From a virus: a stretch of DNA of 28,194 nucleotides. This document shows positions 21,696 to 28,194 of this stretch, in pieces; position 1 is the stretch's first letter; each line of letters starts with the position of its first letter. The notes under the pieces are model-generated. The model made no database searches. It was not told where the DNA came from and saw nothing but the letters and a program-made list of their open reading frames with translations. The position numbers and the translations under genes are program-made. The stretch is from the IMG/VR virus record IMGVR_UViG_3300010354_000467, positions 1 through 28,194 of that record. The stretch is one strand, 5' to 3'.

Positions 21696-23573
21696 ATGTC
21701 TGATCTATTCTTATTAAAAAATACAGAGATAATAGATTTGTTTGAAATCAAGATTAATGATTATGAGGGTTATTTACGCTTTCATGGATCTAAAAATTTT
21801 GATAAAGATATTGTCTTCAAAGGTCAGACTTATTTATTTATACCGTCAGAAATTTCAAATTTAGAATATACTTCAGAAGGCAAACAAAGTCGCCCAACTT
21901 TGTTAATTTCTAATGTTAATAATTTTATAACTAATTTTATAAAAGATCGTAACGATCTATTGGGTTGTAGGTTTTTTAGAAAAAAGATTTTAGCGAAAGA
22001 TTTAGATGATATAAATTTTGGAGGATCTAATAAAAATACTTTGGGGCAAAATACTTTTACGTCTTTTATATCTAATGATACTTTTATAATTCAAAAGAAG
22101 AATTACGAACAAAAAGACAAAGTAGAATTCGTTTTAGCTAATATTTTAGATATAGATGGATTAACAGTTCCAACTAGAAAAGTATATAATGATTCTTGTC
22201 AATGGCAGTATAGAGGTTGTGGTTGTAATTATGGTAAAATAAATGGTTATAAAGGTCCTTCTGTTGCAATAGGTTCATATACATATACAGCTTTAGAAAC
22301 AGTAAATAGCGATTATTCTTTAACGTCTAATTTAGTAGGATGGTTTAAGCCAAACGATTCTACAAATCCAAGCGTTCAGACTTTTAGTGGAACGGTTTCA
22401 GTTAAAGAGTATCCTAACAATAAAGATTTAATATTCGATAAGTTAACTGCTTGGGCGACTGCTGCTGGTTCAGCAACTGTTACTTTAACAAATAGTCCTA
22501 AAAAATATGTAAACGTCAATAGACTAAATAATAATACTGGAATATTATTTACTCAAAATTGGCCCCAAAATCTTTGGGACACAATGCAGATAAATTTGGA
22601 TTTTCAAACTACTCCACAAAATTGCACTATCTTTTATGTATCAGAGTTAGTCAATAAAGTTTTCAAAACTAAAAAGGGAAATGATGGATTATGTGCAAAT
22701 GGAGGTATAGCTAGAAGAGGTTTGACGACTAATGGGGCAAGTGGTAATAATTTTTTATTAGGTTGGCATGCTGGATATGAGGATGTTTTATATGTAAACA
22801 AATGGATTACGCCTGTTAAGGCTATTACTTCTTGCCCATTCATAAATATTCCTAGAGTATATGGAGCTGTTTTACCTACATCAGCGACTGAAAAAACTAT
22901 TTTTTATAGAGATGGAAATAAAATTATTGAACAAACGGGGGTGACTGGAAGACCTAAAAATTTTGGTATTAATCTATGTTCTAACGAGCAAAGTGAAATT
23001 GTTGTATATGAAGTCATTGTTTACAACACTATTTTAACTGGTGATCAAGTTAAAGCTGTAAGTTCTTATTTGGCATCAAAGTATAAAACTCCGATTTCTT
23101 ATAATATAATAAAAACAATTAATAAACAGAGCATTGATTATTTTACTGGTTATGATGATGGAAACTTGGGTGTTCCAATGGCAGATGAAAATAATAAAGT
23201 GTTTTTGAAAAATCAACCTTCTACTTTTATTAATTATGAATCTTATGAATTGACTGACCTAGTATATAAGGGCGATTATGATAATACAATTCCTTATACT
23301 CAAGGAGATTTTGTTAAAATAGATCCATCTTTGGATTATGATTTCAATGAAAAAGTTATATTTAATAATTTAGAAATACCATCTAAATTCTTTGTTTGTG
23401 TAGGGCCATCTGCAAGTGGTCAGCATCCATTTCAATACACAAACATTTGGAAAGAAGATAAATGCTCCAAAAATTTAAATGGTTGTTCTTTAAGATTTAA
23501 AGATCCTAATGTTAATGTTCCTTTTGGAGGATTTCCCGGCACAATTGGTTATGACTACAGACTTCCCGGTTAA
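21696..23573 (+). CDS. L: gpL-like tail-tip protein with lectin domain inserted in its cysteine domain
   Basis: A 625-aa protein. Residues 1-165 follow the lambda gpL N-terminal pattern (VEFVLANILDIDGLTVPTRK before the first cysteines). C168, C175 and C177 (CQWQYRGCGCNYG) and C590 and C597 (KCSKNLNGCSLRF), with terminal VPFGGFPG, are the gpL C-terminal signature. Lambda gpL is known to carry an iron-sulfur cluster on conserved cysteines. Here these two halves are about 410 residues apart. The insert contains a LamG-like lectin (208-464: NLVGWFKPND start and VYNTILTGDQVKAVSSYLAS end) and then a small CBM-like motif (YDNTIPYTQGDFVKI). Lambda gpL has 232 aa, so the excess is the insertion. It overlaps the K-like gene by 23 bases at its end. 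Fe-S binding is inferred from the conserved cysteines. Confidence 0.78.
   Translation: MSDLFLLKNTEIIDLFEIKINDYEGYLRFHGSKNFDKDIVFKGQTYLFIPSEISNLEYTSEGKQSRPTLLISNVNNFITNFIKDRNDLLGCRFFRKKILAKDLDDINFGGSNKNTLGQNTFTSFISNDTFIIQKKNYEQKDKVEFVLANILDIDGLTVPTRKVYNDSCQWQYRGCGCNYGKINGYKGPSVAIGSYTYTALETVNSDYSLTSNLVGWFKPNDSTNPSVQTFSGTVSVKEYPNNKDLIFDKLTAWATAAGSATVTLTNSPKKYVNVNRLNNNTGILFTQNWPQNLWDTMQINLDFQTTPQNCTIFYVSELVNKVFKTKKGNDGLCANGGIARRGLTTNGASGNNFLLGWHAGYEDVLYVNKWITPVKAITSCPFINIPRVYGAVLPTSATEKTIFYRDGNKIIEQTGVTGRPKNFGINLCSNEQSEIVVYEVIVYNTILTGDQVKAVSSYLASKYKTPISYNIIKTINKQSIDYFTGYDDGNLGVPMADENNKVFLKNQPSTFINYESYELTDLVYKGDYDNTIPYTQGDFVKIDPSLDYDFNEKVIFNNLEIPSKFFVCVGPSASGQHPFQYTNIWKEDKCSKNLNGCSLRFKDPNVNVPFGGFPGTIGYDYRLPG
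22317..23087 (+). other. LamG-like lectin insertion in the gpL-like protein
   Basis: Residues 208-464. The start YSLTSNLVGWFKP and the end VIVYNTILTGDQVKAV with SSYLASKYK match the typical edges of phage-encoded LamG domains. The same edges appear in the M-like protein (GLIAWF; LSETEIDYYEKYLFEKY). The insert sits between the CNYG and KCSKN halves of the cysteine domain, so the two halves must be brought together in the fold. The inserted module would sit on the outside of the tail tip. Confidence 0.55.
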
Positions 23574-23889
23574 TAATGATATCTTAGATCTATTGATATA
23601 TAAATCAGCGAATTCAATAAATGAAATTTGCGGATTTTTGATTAAAAAAAATGGAGTCTATGACTCTTTCAAAGAATGCTCTAATATACATCCTGATCCG
23701 CAGAATTATTTTTTGATATCTCCAAAAGAATGTATTTTTGATGGCGATCCTATATTATTTCATAGTCATCCAATAAGTTCAGATTTGGAAGGATTTTCAG
23801 AATGGGATTTGGAAAATCAACAATACTTTTATTTACAAATGCTAGTCTATAGTGTAAAGAATAATAAGTTTTATTATAAATCGATATGA
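23551..23889 (+). CDS. K: K-like JAMM (JAB/MPN) metalloprotease, short form
   Basis: A 112-aa protein. Glu25 in NEICGF, His71 and His73 in HSHP, and Ser83 and Asp86 in FSEWD form the zinc-site pattern of the JAMM family. Lambda gpK has this domain followed by an NlpC/P60 peptidase domain. Here the gene ends straight after the JAMM part. The spacing between the second His and the Ser is nine residues, where seven is usual. The first ATG of this frame is at 23509, but the JAMM domain starts at about residue 7 from the ATG at 23551, so I prefer that start. It overlaps the end of the L-like gene by 23 bases and shares ATGA with the next gene. The role is tail-tip maturation or cell-wall entry, inferred from lambda. 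Confidence 0.75.
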   Translation: MTTDFPVNNDILDLLIYKSANSINEICGFLIKKNGVYDSFKECSNIHPDPQNYFLISPKECIFDGDPILFHSHPISSDLEGFSEWDLENQQYFYLQMLVYSVKNNKFYYKSI

Positions 23890-24446
23890 TCGACATCACA
23901 TTACATGGAATTCTAGGTAAAAAACTAGGAAAGAATTGGCAATTGAATGTCGATTCAGTTTATGAAATATTCGAAGCCGTAGAAGCTAATAATCAAAAAA
24001 TTAATAAATATTTTTCTGATTTTAAAAAGTTCGTTACTCATTTTGTGGTTTATATTGATGGTAAAATATTGCCAGCGCATTTATTAAAAAGCAAGATTTT
24101 AGAAAATGGAAATAAAGTTGAAATTGTGCCAATTGTTCAAGGAGCGGGAGTAGAATTAATTATAATAGGTATTTTATTAATAGTTTTATCTATCATTTTG
24201 GCAGTTGTTTTAAGTCCTAAAGCTCCGAAAGATGTAAAAACAAATTCTACTGTTCTTGGTGGAATAAGAAACGTTTTAAATAGAAATATACCAGTTCCTA
24301 TAGGATATGGTAGATTAAGAATAGGAAGTGCGGTTATATCTAATACCATATCTATTTCACCAATACCTGCCAATTCTGCATATACAGCAGGAGGAATATT
24401 ATCTTCTATATCTGATAATCCTAATTTAGCTCTAAAATTAAATTAA
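23886..24446 (+). CDS. I: gpI-like tail assembly protein
   Basis: A 186-aa protein. Residues 1-85 look like a beta-grasp (ubiquitin-like) domain (VDSVYEIFEAVEANNQK, then VVYIDGKILPAHLL, then NGNKVEIVPIVQGAG). A single hydrophobic segment, 89-110 (VELIIIGILLIVLSIILAVV), follows. The C-terminal part has NRNIPVPIGYGRLRIGSAVI, the signature of lambda gpI, where a similar VLPVLYGEMRVGSRVVS occurs. It sits between the K-like and J-like genes in lambda order, overlapping the first (ATGA) and separated from the second by three bases. In lambda, gpI is needed to assemble the tip and is not a major virion part. Membrane insertion here is inferred from the hydrophobic run. Confidence 0.75.
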   Translation: MIDITLHGILGKKLGKNWQLNVDSVYEIFEAVEANNQKINKYFSDFKKFVTHFVVYIDGKILPAHLLKSKILENGNKVEIVPIVQGAGVELIIIGILLIVLSIILAVVLSPKAPKDVKTNSTVLGGIRNVLNRNIPVPIGYGRLRIGSAVISNTISISPIPANSAYTAGGILSSISDNPNLALKLN

Positions 24447-24449
24447 TAT

Positions 24450-27400
24450 ATGACTGAAAAACCTTTTTTTGTTAATGAAGTTTCATCAAGCGTTTTAAAA
24501 GCGTTTCAATACGCAGATAAAGATCCAGACAGAAAACTAGAATCTGATGAAAGATTGATTTGTACTGATTTGGTATGTGAAGGGCCGATAGAAGGACTGG
24601 TCGATAAGCAAGGAAATCTTTTAAAATATATTTCTGATACAAATAATACTCAAATTGAAAATATAATTTTAGGAAGAGGTGTTTATTATAACGACGTTCC
24701 TTTAATAGATGATAAATTAGATAAGTTTAATTTTGTTACTTTGGGTTTTGACATAAGATATGGAGAAGAGTTTAATAACTATTCTTATGAAGTTCCTGCA
24801 ACAGTCCATAGATATTCTCAAAAAATATATTTGAATGATTCAGAATCTTTTGAAAAAGATCTTTCATCAAATGCGGTGCCTTATCCTAATGGTATTTATT
24901 GTTTTAAAAATATTTTCGTCAATGGTAAGGCTCAGGCGCAAGAAATAAAATCAGAATCTACAAATAATGCTTTCGCTTCAGAAATAAGTAAAAAATACTC
25001 ATCTAATCTATCAAGTTTAGTTGCATTAATGGATTCTGCAAAAGCTAATTGCCAAGAATTTAATCATAAGATATTAAATAAATATTGTGATCAAATAAGT
25101 GTACAGTTACGCGCAGATCAGTTATTTAAAACTCAAGATGGAAATGTTATAGTAAATACAATATATGTAGGTATAGAAATTAGCGAAGATAATAGCGCAA
25201 ATAGATTTTTTACTATAGTCGCTTTATCTGGAGTTTCTAAAGCTGGATATGTTATTGATATTCCAATTAATTTGAGTTTAGATTCTTTGAATAAGAATTC
25301 CTATTATGTAAAAATATTTAGTTTATCGGCAAAAATATCTCCCACTAATGGTACAATATTCAAAGATTTGAGTGTTGCAGCTATTGTAGAAAAAGTCATG
25401 ACTAGAGGTAATTTTGCGTATCCTTTTAGCGCTATTGTTAGATCAGCGGTTAGTTCGCGACATTTTAATCAAGATCCAAGTAGAACTTTTGATCTTAAAA
25501 TGTTAAAGATTAAAGTTCCAAAAAATTATGATCCAGAAGCTCATGAGTATTCTGGAGATTGGGATGGTAATTTTGATTCATTTTTGAGATGGACAGACAA
25601 TCCAGCTTGGATATTTTATGATATATGTACAAATACAAGATATGGTGTTGGTAATGGAAAAATTTATGATAAAGATTTAAATAAATGGGAGTTATATAAA
25701 ATATCAAAATATTGTGATGAATTAGTTAGAGTAACTAGTCCGCATGCTTATGCTGAAGATGTTTTTCAAATTAGCAATGAAAACAAAAATAATATTTTGA
25801 TCAAAAAAACTTCGTCTGATTCTAATGTGAGAAGTTTGGATGAATTCAGAAAACAATACCCACCAATTGTAGGGAATAGCTCTTATGCAAGTGCGAACGG
25901 TGGATTTAATAATTCTATAATTTATCTTTATAATTTGAAAAATGATGATGGCTCAATTGATAAAAATTACAAAAAAATAATTTGGGCGGTTGATGAAATA
26001 GGTATGGATGAGAATGGAAAAGAAATAGTTGTGCCAGAAGGTCAAGGCTCATTTTTCAGAATTCAATTAATGAATGATTTTGGTCCTAGAAGAGCCTTCG
26101 AAAATGGTGGCGCAGCTACTCTTTTATCTGATTTTACTAAAGATAAAGTTTTTCCTATCAATAATAATTTAAATATTAAAGAAAGAATTGCTAAGAATAA
26201 AGATAACACAGAATCAGGAGCAAAATCTTATATTTTATCTTGGTATGCCAATCATATAAACGATTCTAATGGATTTGCGGCAACAATAGTTAATAAAGCG
26301 TGTTTTTCTGATGATATTTTTTCAGGAACTGTAACAGGAACCTGTTTGCCTAGAACTCAGTATTATAGAGATCCGTTAGAGCCTAGATTTAGTTGTAATG
26401 TTTATATAGATAATGAAACAGAGTGTTTAAAGATATTGAATGACTTAGCTTCTGTATTCAGAGGTTTAACATATTATAAAAATAATTTTATTACTGCAAC
26501 TATTGACGTTGAGAAGCCGGTTTCTTATTTATTTAATAATACTAATGTTAAAAATGGCGCTTTTATATATTCAAGCGGCAGTTTAGATGGTAACTATACT
26601 GTTGCAAAAGTTTTATTTAGAGATAAATATGAAAATTATGATCAGCAGGTAGAGATCGTTGAAGATTCGTATTTAATGAAACAGTATGGTATTGTCACAA
26701 AAGAAATTTTAGGTTTTGGAATAACATCAAGAGATCAGGCAAGAAGAATTGGACAATGGTTATTAACTACAAATCGTTTTGAGAACCAAACGATTACTTT
26801 TGCTACAGATCTTCAAGGTATAATTTTAAAACCAAGCGATGTGATTCAGATTGAAGATCAAAATAAAAATGATTCTATTTTACAAGGAAGAGTTGCGGAA
26901 GTAAATATGGCCGATAAATATATCGTAATTGATCGCAAGCTTAATCTTAATTCTACAGGTCAAGTCATAAAATTTATAGCAGATTTACAGAATAAAACAA
27001 TTGAATCTTTAAATTCTCAATCTTCAGTTAGTAATTCTGATATAGCAAAATTAAATCGTGATGATGTTATAGAATTAAAAATAGATCGTATTGAAAATAA
27101 TACGAACAGAGTTTATATTGACCAAAGTTATAACTTTAAAGATTTTAATAAAATAATTTCTTCTACTCCTTTTATTGTAGAAAATTCTAGAAGTAATAGT
27201 TCTAAGAATTTATATAAAATTATTTCAATAAGCGAAACCGATAATAATGAATATGCTATTTTTTGTATAAAACATGATCCATCGAAGTATCAAGCTTTGA
27301 CAAATAATAGTTTTACTGACACTACAACTTTTGTTGATAATGCAATAGCTTATGCCGATTCGGACGTTTTGAAAGAAATAGATTTATCGGGATTATATAC

Positions 27401-27836
27401 GTTAGTAGATGGAGTAAAGACTGCTAATTATTACTCTATAAATCCATATACAATCAATCAGATTAATTCTCAACCTATAGATTATAGTTTCAATGAAATT
27501 CAATCATCTTTAATATATAAATCGCAAGCTGATTATTATGTTTTGACAATTAACTTCGATCAAATATTCTCTTATATTTTAAATAAAAGCACTAGCGGAA
27601 GTGCTTCAGAAATCTCTTATTTTAGCTACATAAACGAAGTATTGCAAAAGAAAGGCGGATTACTATGCAAAGTAACACTAAGAAATCAATCTTTAAAATT
27701 TAAAATACAAAATGATAATATAAGTAATAAACGTATATTTTTAGGAAAATTTGGTAGTAATAGTTCGATTGTATCAGCAAATTCTGGTTTAAGAATATAT
27801 CTTTATGACAGAGAAAACAAGATTATAGAAGTGTAA
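24450..27836 (+). CDS. J: gpJ-like tail-tip / host-specificity protein
   Basis: A 1128-aa protein (lambda gpJ has 1132). The start RLICTDLVCEGPIEGLVD (35-52) is the family signature. Residues about 350-400 have VPKNYDPEAHEYSGDW and WTDNPAWIFYDICTNTRYG, and about 640-690 have RFSCNVYIDNETECL and ASVFRGLTYYKNNFI. Residues 700-790 include GFGITSRDQARRIGQWLLTT and TDLQGIILKPSDVIQIED, as in Phage-tail_3. Between about 440 and 640 there is extra sequence containing Gly/Asn-rich loops (GNSSYASANGGFNNS). The final 200 residues are beta-rich and end YLYDRENKIIEV. The role is the central tip complex that contacts the host and guides DNA entry. Receptor specificity usually resides in the C-terminal part, and that part is the least conserved here. 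Confidence 0.82.
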   Translation: MTEKPFFVNEVSSSVLKAFQYADKDPDRKLESDERLICTDLVCEGPIEGLVDKQGNLLKYISDTNNTQIENIILGRGVYYNDVPLIDDKLDKFNFVTLGFDIRYGEEFNNYSYEVPATVHRYSQKIYLNDSESFEKDLSSNAVPYPNGIYCFKNIFVNGKAQAQEIKSESTNNAFASEISKKYSSNLSSLVALMDSAKANCQEFNHKILNKYCDQISVQLRADQLFKTQDGNVIVNTIYVGIEISEDNSANRFFTIVALSGVSKAGYVIDIPINLSLDSLNKNSYYVKIFSLSAKISPTNGTIFKDLSVAAIVEKVMTRGNFAYPFSAIVRSAVSSRHFNQDPSRTFDLKMLKIKVPKNYDPEAHEYSGDWDGNFDSFLRWTDNPAWIFYDICTNTRYGVGNGKIYDKDLNKWELYKISKYCDELVRVTSPHAYAEDVFQISNENKNNILIKKTSSDSNVRSLDEFRKQYPPIVGNSSYASANGGFNNSIIYLYNLKNDDGSIDKNYKKIIWAVDEIGMDENGKEIVVPEGQGSFFRIQLMNDFGPRRAFENGGAATLLSDFTKDKVFPINNNLNIKERIAKNKDNTESGAKSYILSWYANHINDSNGFAATIVNKACFSDDIFSGTVTGTCLPRTQYYRDPLEPRFSCNVYIDNETECLKILNDLASVFRGLTYYKNNFITATIDVEKPVSYLFNNTNVKNGAFIYSSGSLDGNYTVAKVLFRDKYENYDQQVEIVEDSYLMKQYGIVTKEILGFGITSRDQARRIGQWLLTTNRFENQTITFATDLQGIILKPSDVIQIEDQNKNDSILQGRVAEVNMADKYIVIDRKLNLNSTGQVIKFIADLQNKTIESLNSQSSVSNSDIAKLNRDDVIELKIDRIENNTNRVYIDQSYNFKDFNKIISSTPFIVENSRSNSSKNLYKIISISETDNNEYAIFCIKHDPSKYQALTNNSFTDTTTFVDNAIAYADSDVLKEIDLSGLYTLVDGVKTANYYSINPYTINQINSQPIDYSFNEIQSSLIYKSQADYYVLTINFDQIFSYILNKSTSGSASEISYFSYINEVLQKKGGLLCKVTLRNQSLKFKIQNDNISNKRIFLGKFGSNSSIVSANSGLRIYLYDRENKIIEV

Positions 27837-27844
27837 TATAAGAT

Positions 27845-28194
27845 ATGCCAATTATTACTGGTGCATCAACGACTAGTTTCGGTAAATTTTCAATAGAAAA
27901 TCTGCAAATTAATAATTTAAGCAGTTTTTCTAGCTTAGACTATTATGTTAACCCATTAATATATGGCTTAGATCCAGAGTCTAAATTCGTTTCGGGTCAA
28001 ATAAATCAATCAACGCTTAATTTCGGATTAGCGGTTAAAGACCCAGAAACTTTGATAATCACTACAGATGGGTCAATCGCTTCTAAATCTTTTTCTGGAA
28101 TAACCGTAGATCTTTATACAACTGGCAGACAATTTATAGATAATTTGCTAAACAATGGAACTCAAGCTTCTATTAATTTTCAAAGTTTAGATTT
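27845..28194 (+). CDS. Start of a further tail gene, runs off the right edge
   Basis: Starts MPIITGASTTSFGKF eight bases after the J-like stop. 116 complete codons are visible and no stop appears before the right edge. The visible part is rich in Ser, Asn, Thr and aromatic residues (LQINNLSSFSSLDYYVNP, LIITTDGSIASKSFSG), like an extended beta protein. A fibre, lectin or other receptor-binding gene commonly follows J in this type of cluster, so that is the likely class, but I see no diagnostic motif. The sequence before the ATG is TATAAGAT with no Shine-Dalgarno. Confidence 0.6.
   Translation, partial: MPIITGASTTSFGKFSIENLQINNLSSFSSLDYYVNPLIYGLDPESKFVSGQINQSTLNFGLAVKDPETLIITTDGSIASKSFSGITVDLYTTGRQFIDNLLNNGTQASINFQSLD

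Noticed and set aside
23509-23889. Longer K-like protein from the ATG at 23509
   Set aside because: It would overlap the L-like gene by 65 bases and add 14 residues (MLMFLLEDFPAQLV) outside the JAMM domain; the ATG at 23551 fits the domain edge better.
15508-25707. Antisense ORFs of 65-78 aa opposite the fibre, L-like, I-like and J-like genes
   Set aside because: All are fully covered by well-supported sense genes and have no recognisable motif or start context.
16869-27836. Contractile-tail (myovirus) module
   Set aside because: No sheath, no gp25-like or wedge proteins; the M-L-K-I-J order is that of a non-contractile tail.
1-28194. TAG reassigned to an amino acid (no gene here ends in TAG: 14 TAA, 2 TGA)
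   Set aside because: All genes are intact under the standard code with plausible lengths. AT-rich genomes favour TAA, and a stop TAG even sits directly before the ATG at 3853.

Overview
This window is part of the late structural region of a tailed bacteriophage (Caudoviricetes). It holds neck and tail genes and contains no rRNA, tRNA, CRISPR array or insertion sequence that I can see. The tail is of the long, flexible, non-contractile (siphovirus) type. There is one very large tape measure gene and a recognisable lambda-like tail-tip set in lambda order (M-like, L-like, K-like JAMM protease, I-like, J-like). No sheath or baseplate-wedge gene is visible. DNA is AT-rich, packing is nearly gapless, and almost no start codon has a Shine-Dalgarno sequence. 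Most downstream genes begin at an A-rich TAAAATG junction. That translation style is typical of Bacteroidota, so a Bacteroidota host is my best inference, but nothing here proves it.

Layout. (1) Positions 1-3040, minus strand, read leftwards: a head-closure/adaptor candidate (151 aa), a tail-completion candidate (192 aa), a neck or tail-terminator candidate (286 aa), and a tail-tube-like protein that runs off the left edge (361 codons visible). (2) Positions 3041-3095: a short divergent intergenic region where transcription of the two modules probably starts. (3) Positions 3096-4848, plus strand: two overlapping genes in the tail assembly chaperone position. (4) Positions 4877-13429: a 2850-aa tape measure protein. 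Its middle carries modules separated by a repeated [KQG]G[FY][IV]PNF motif, and two modules have the E...D...ExK pattern of PD-(D/E)XK nucleases. (5) Positions 13431-16867: two tube-like paralogs flanking a repeat-containing tail fibre. (6) Positions 16869-21662: a lectin plus duplicated M-like protein, an Ig/FN3-like protein and a lectin-like protein. (7) Positions 21696-27836: L-like protein with a lectin domain inserted in its cysteine domain, JAMM protease, I-like protein and J-like tip protein. (8) From 27845 a further gene runs off the right edge.

How it fits together: the minus-strand genes would close the head and join it to the tail tube. The chaperones would load tube protein on the tape measure, whose length sets tail length. 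The M-L-K-I-J set would build the tip. Several lectin-like, Ig-like and repeat-fibre domains would give the tip its glycan-binding surface. The observation most worth following is the pair of nuclease-like modules inside the tape measure protein, which could be cargo delivered with the DNA. This rests on motif reading only; no database search was possible.
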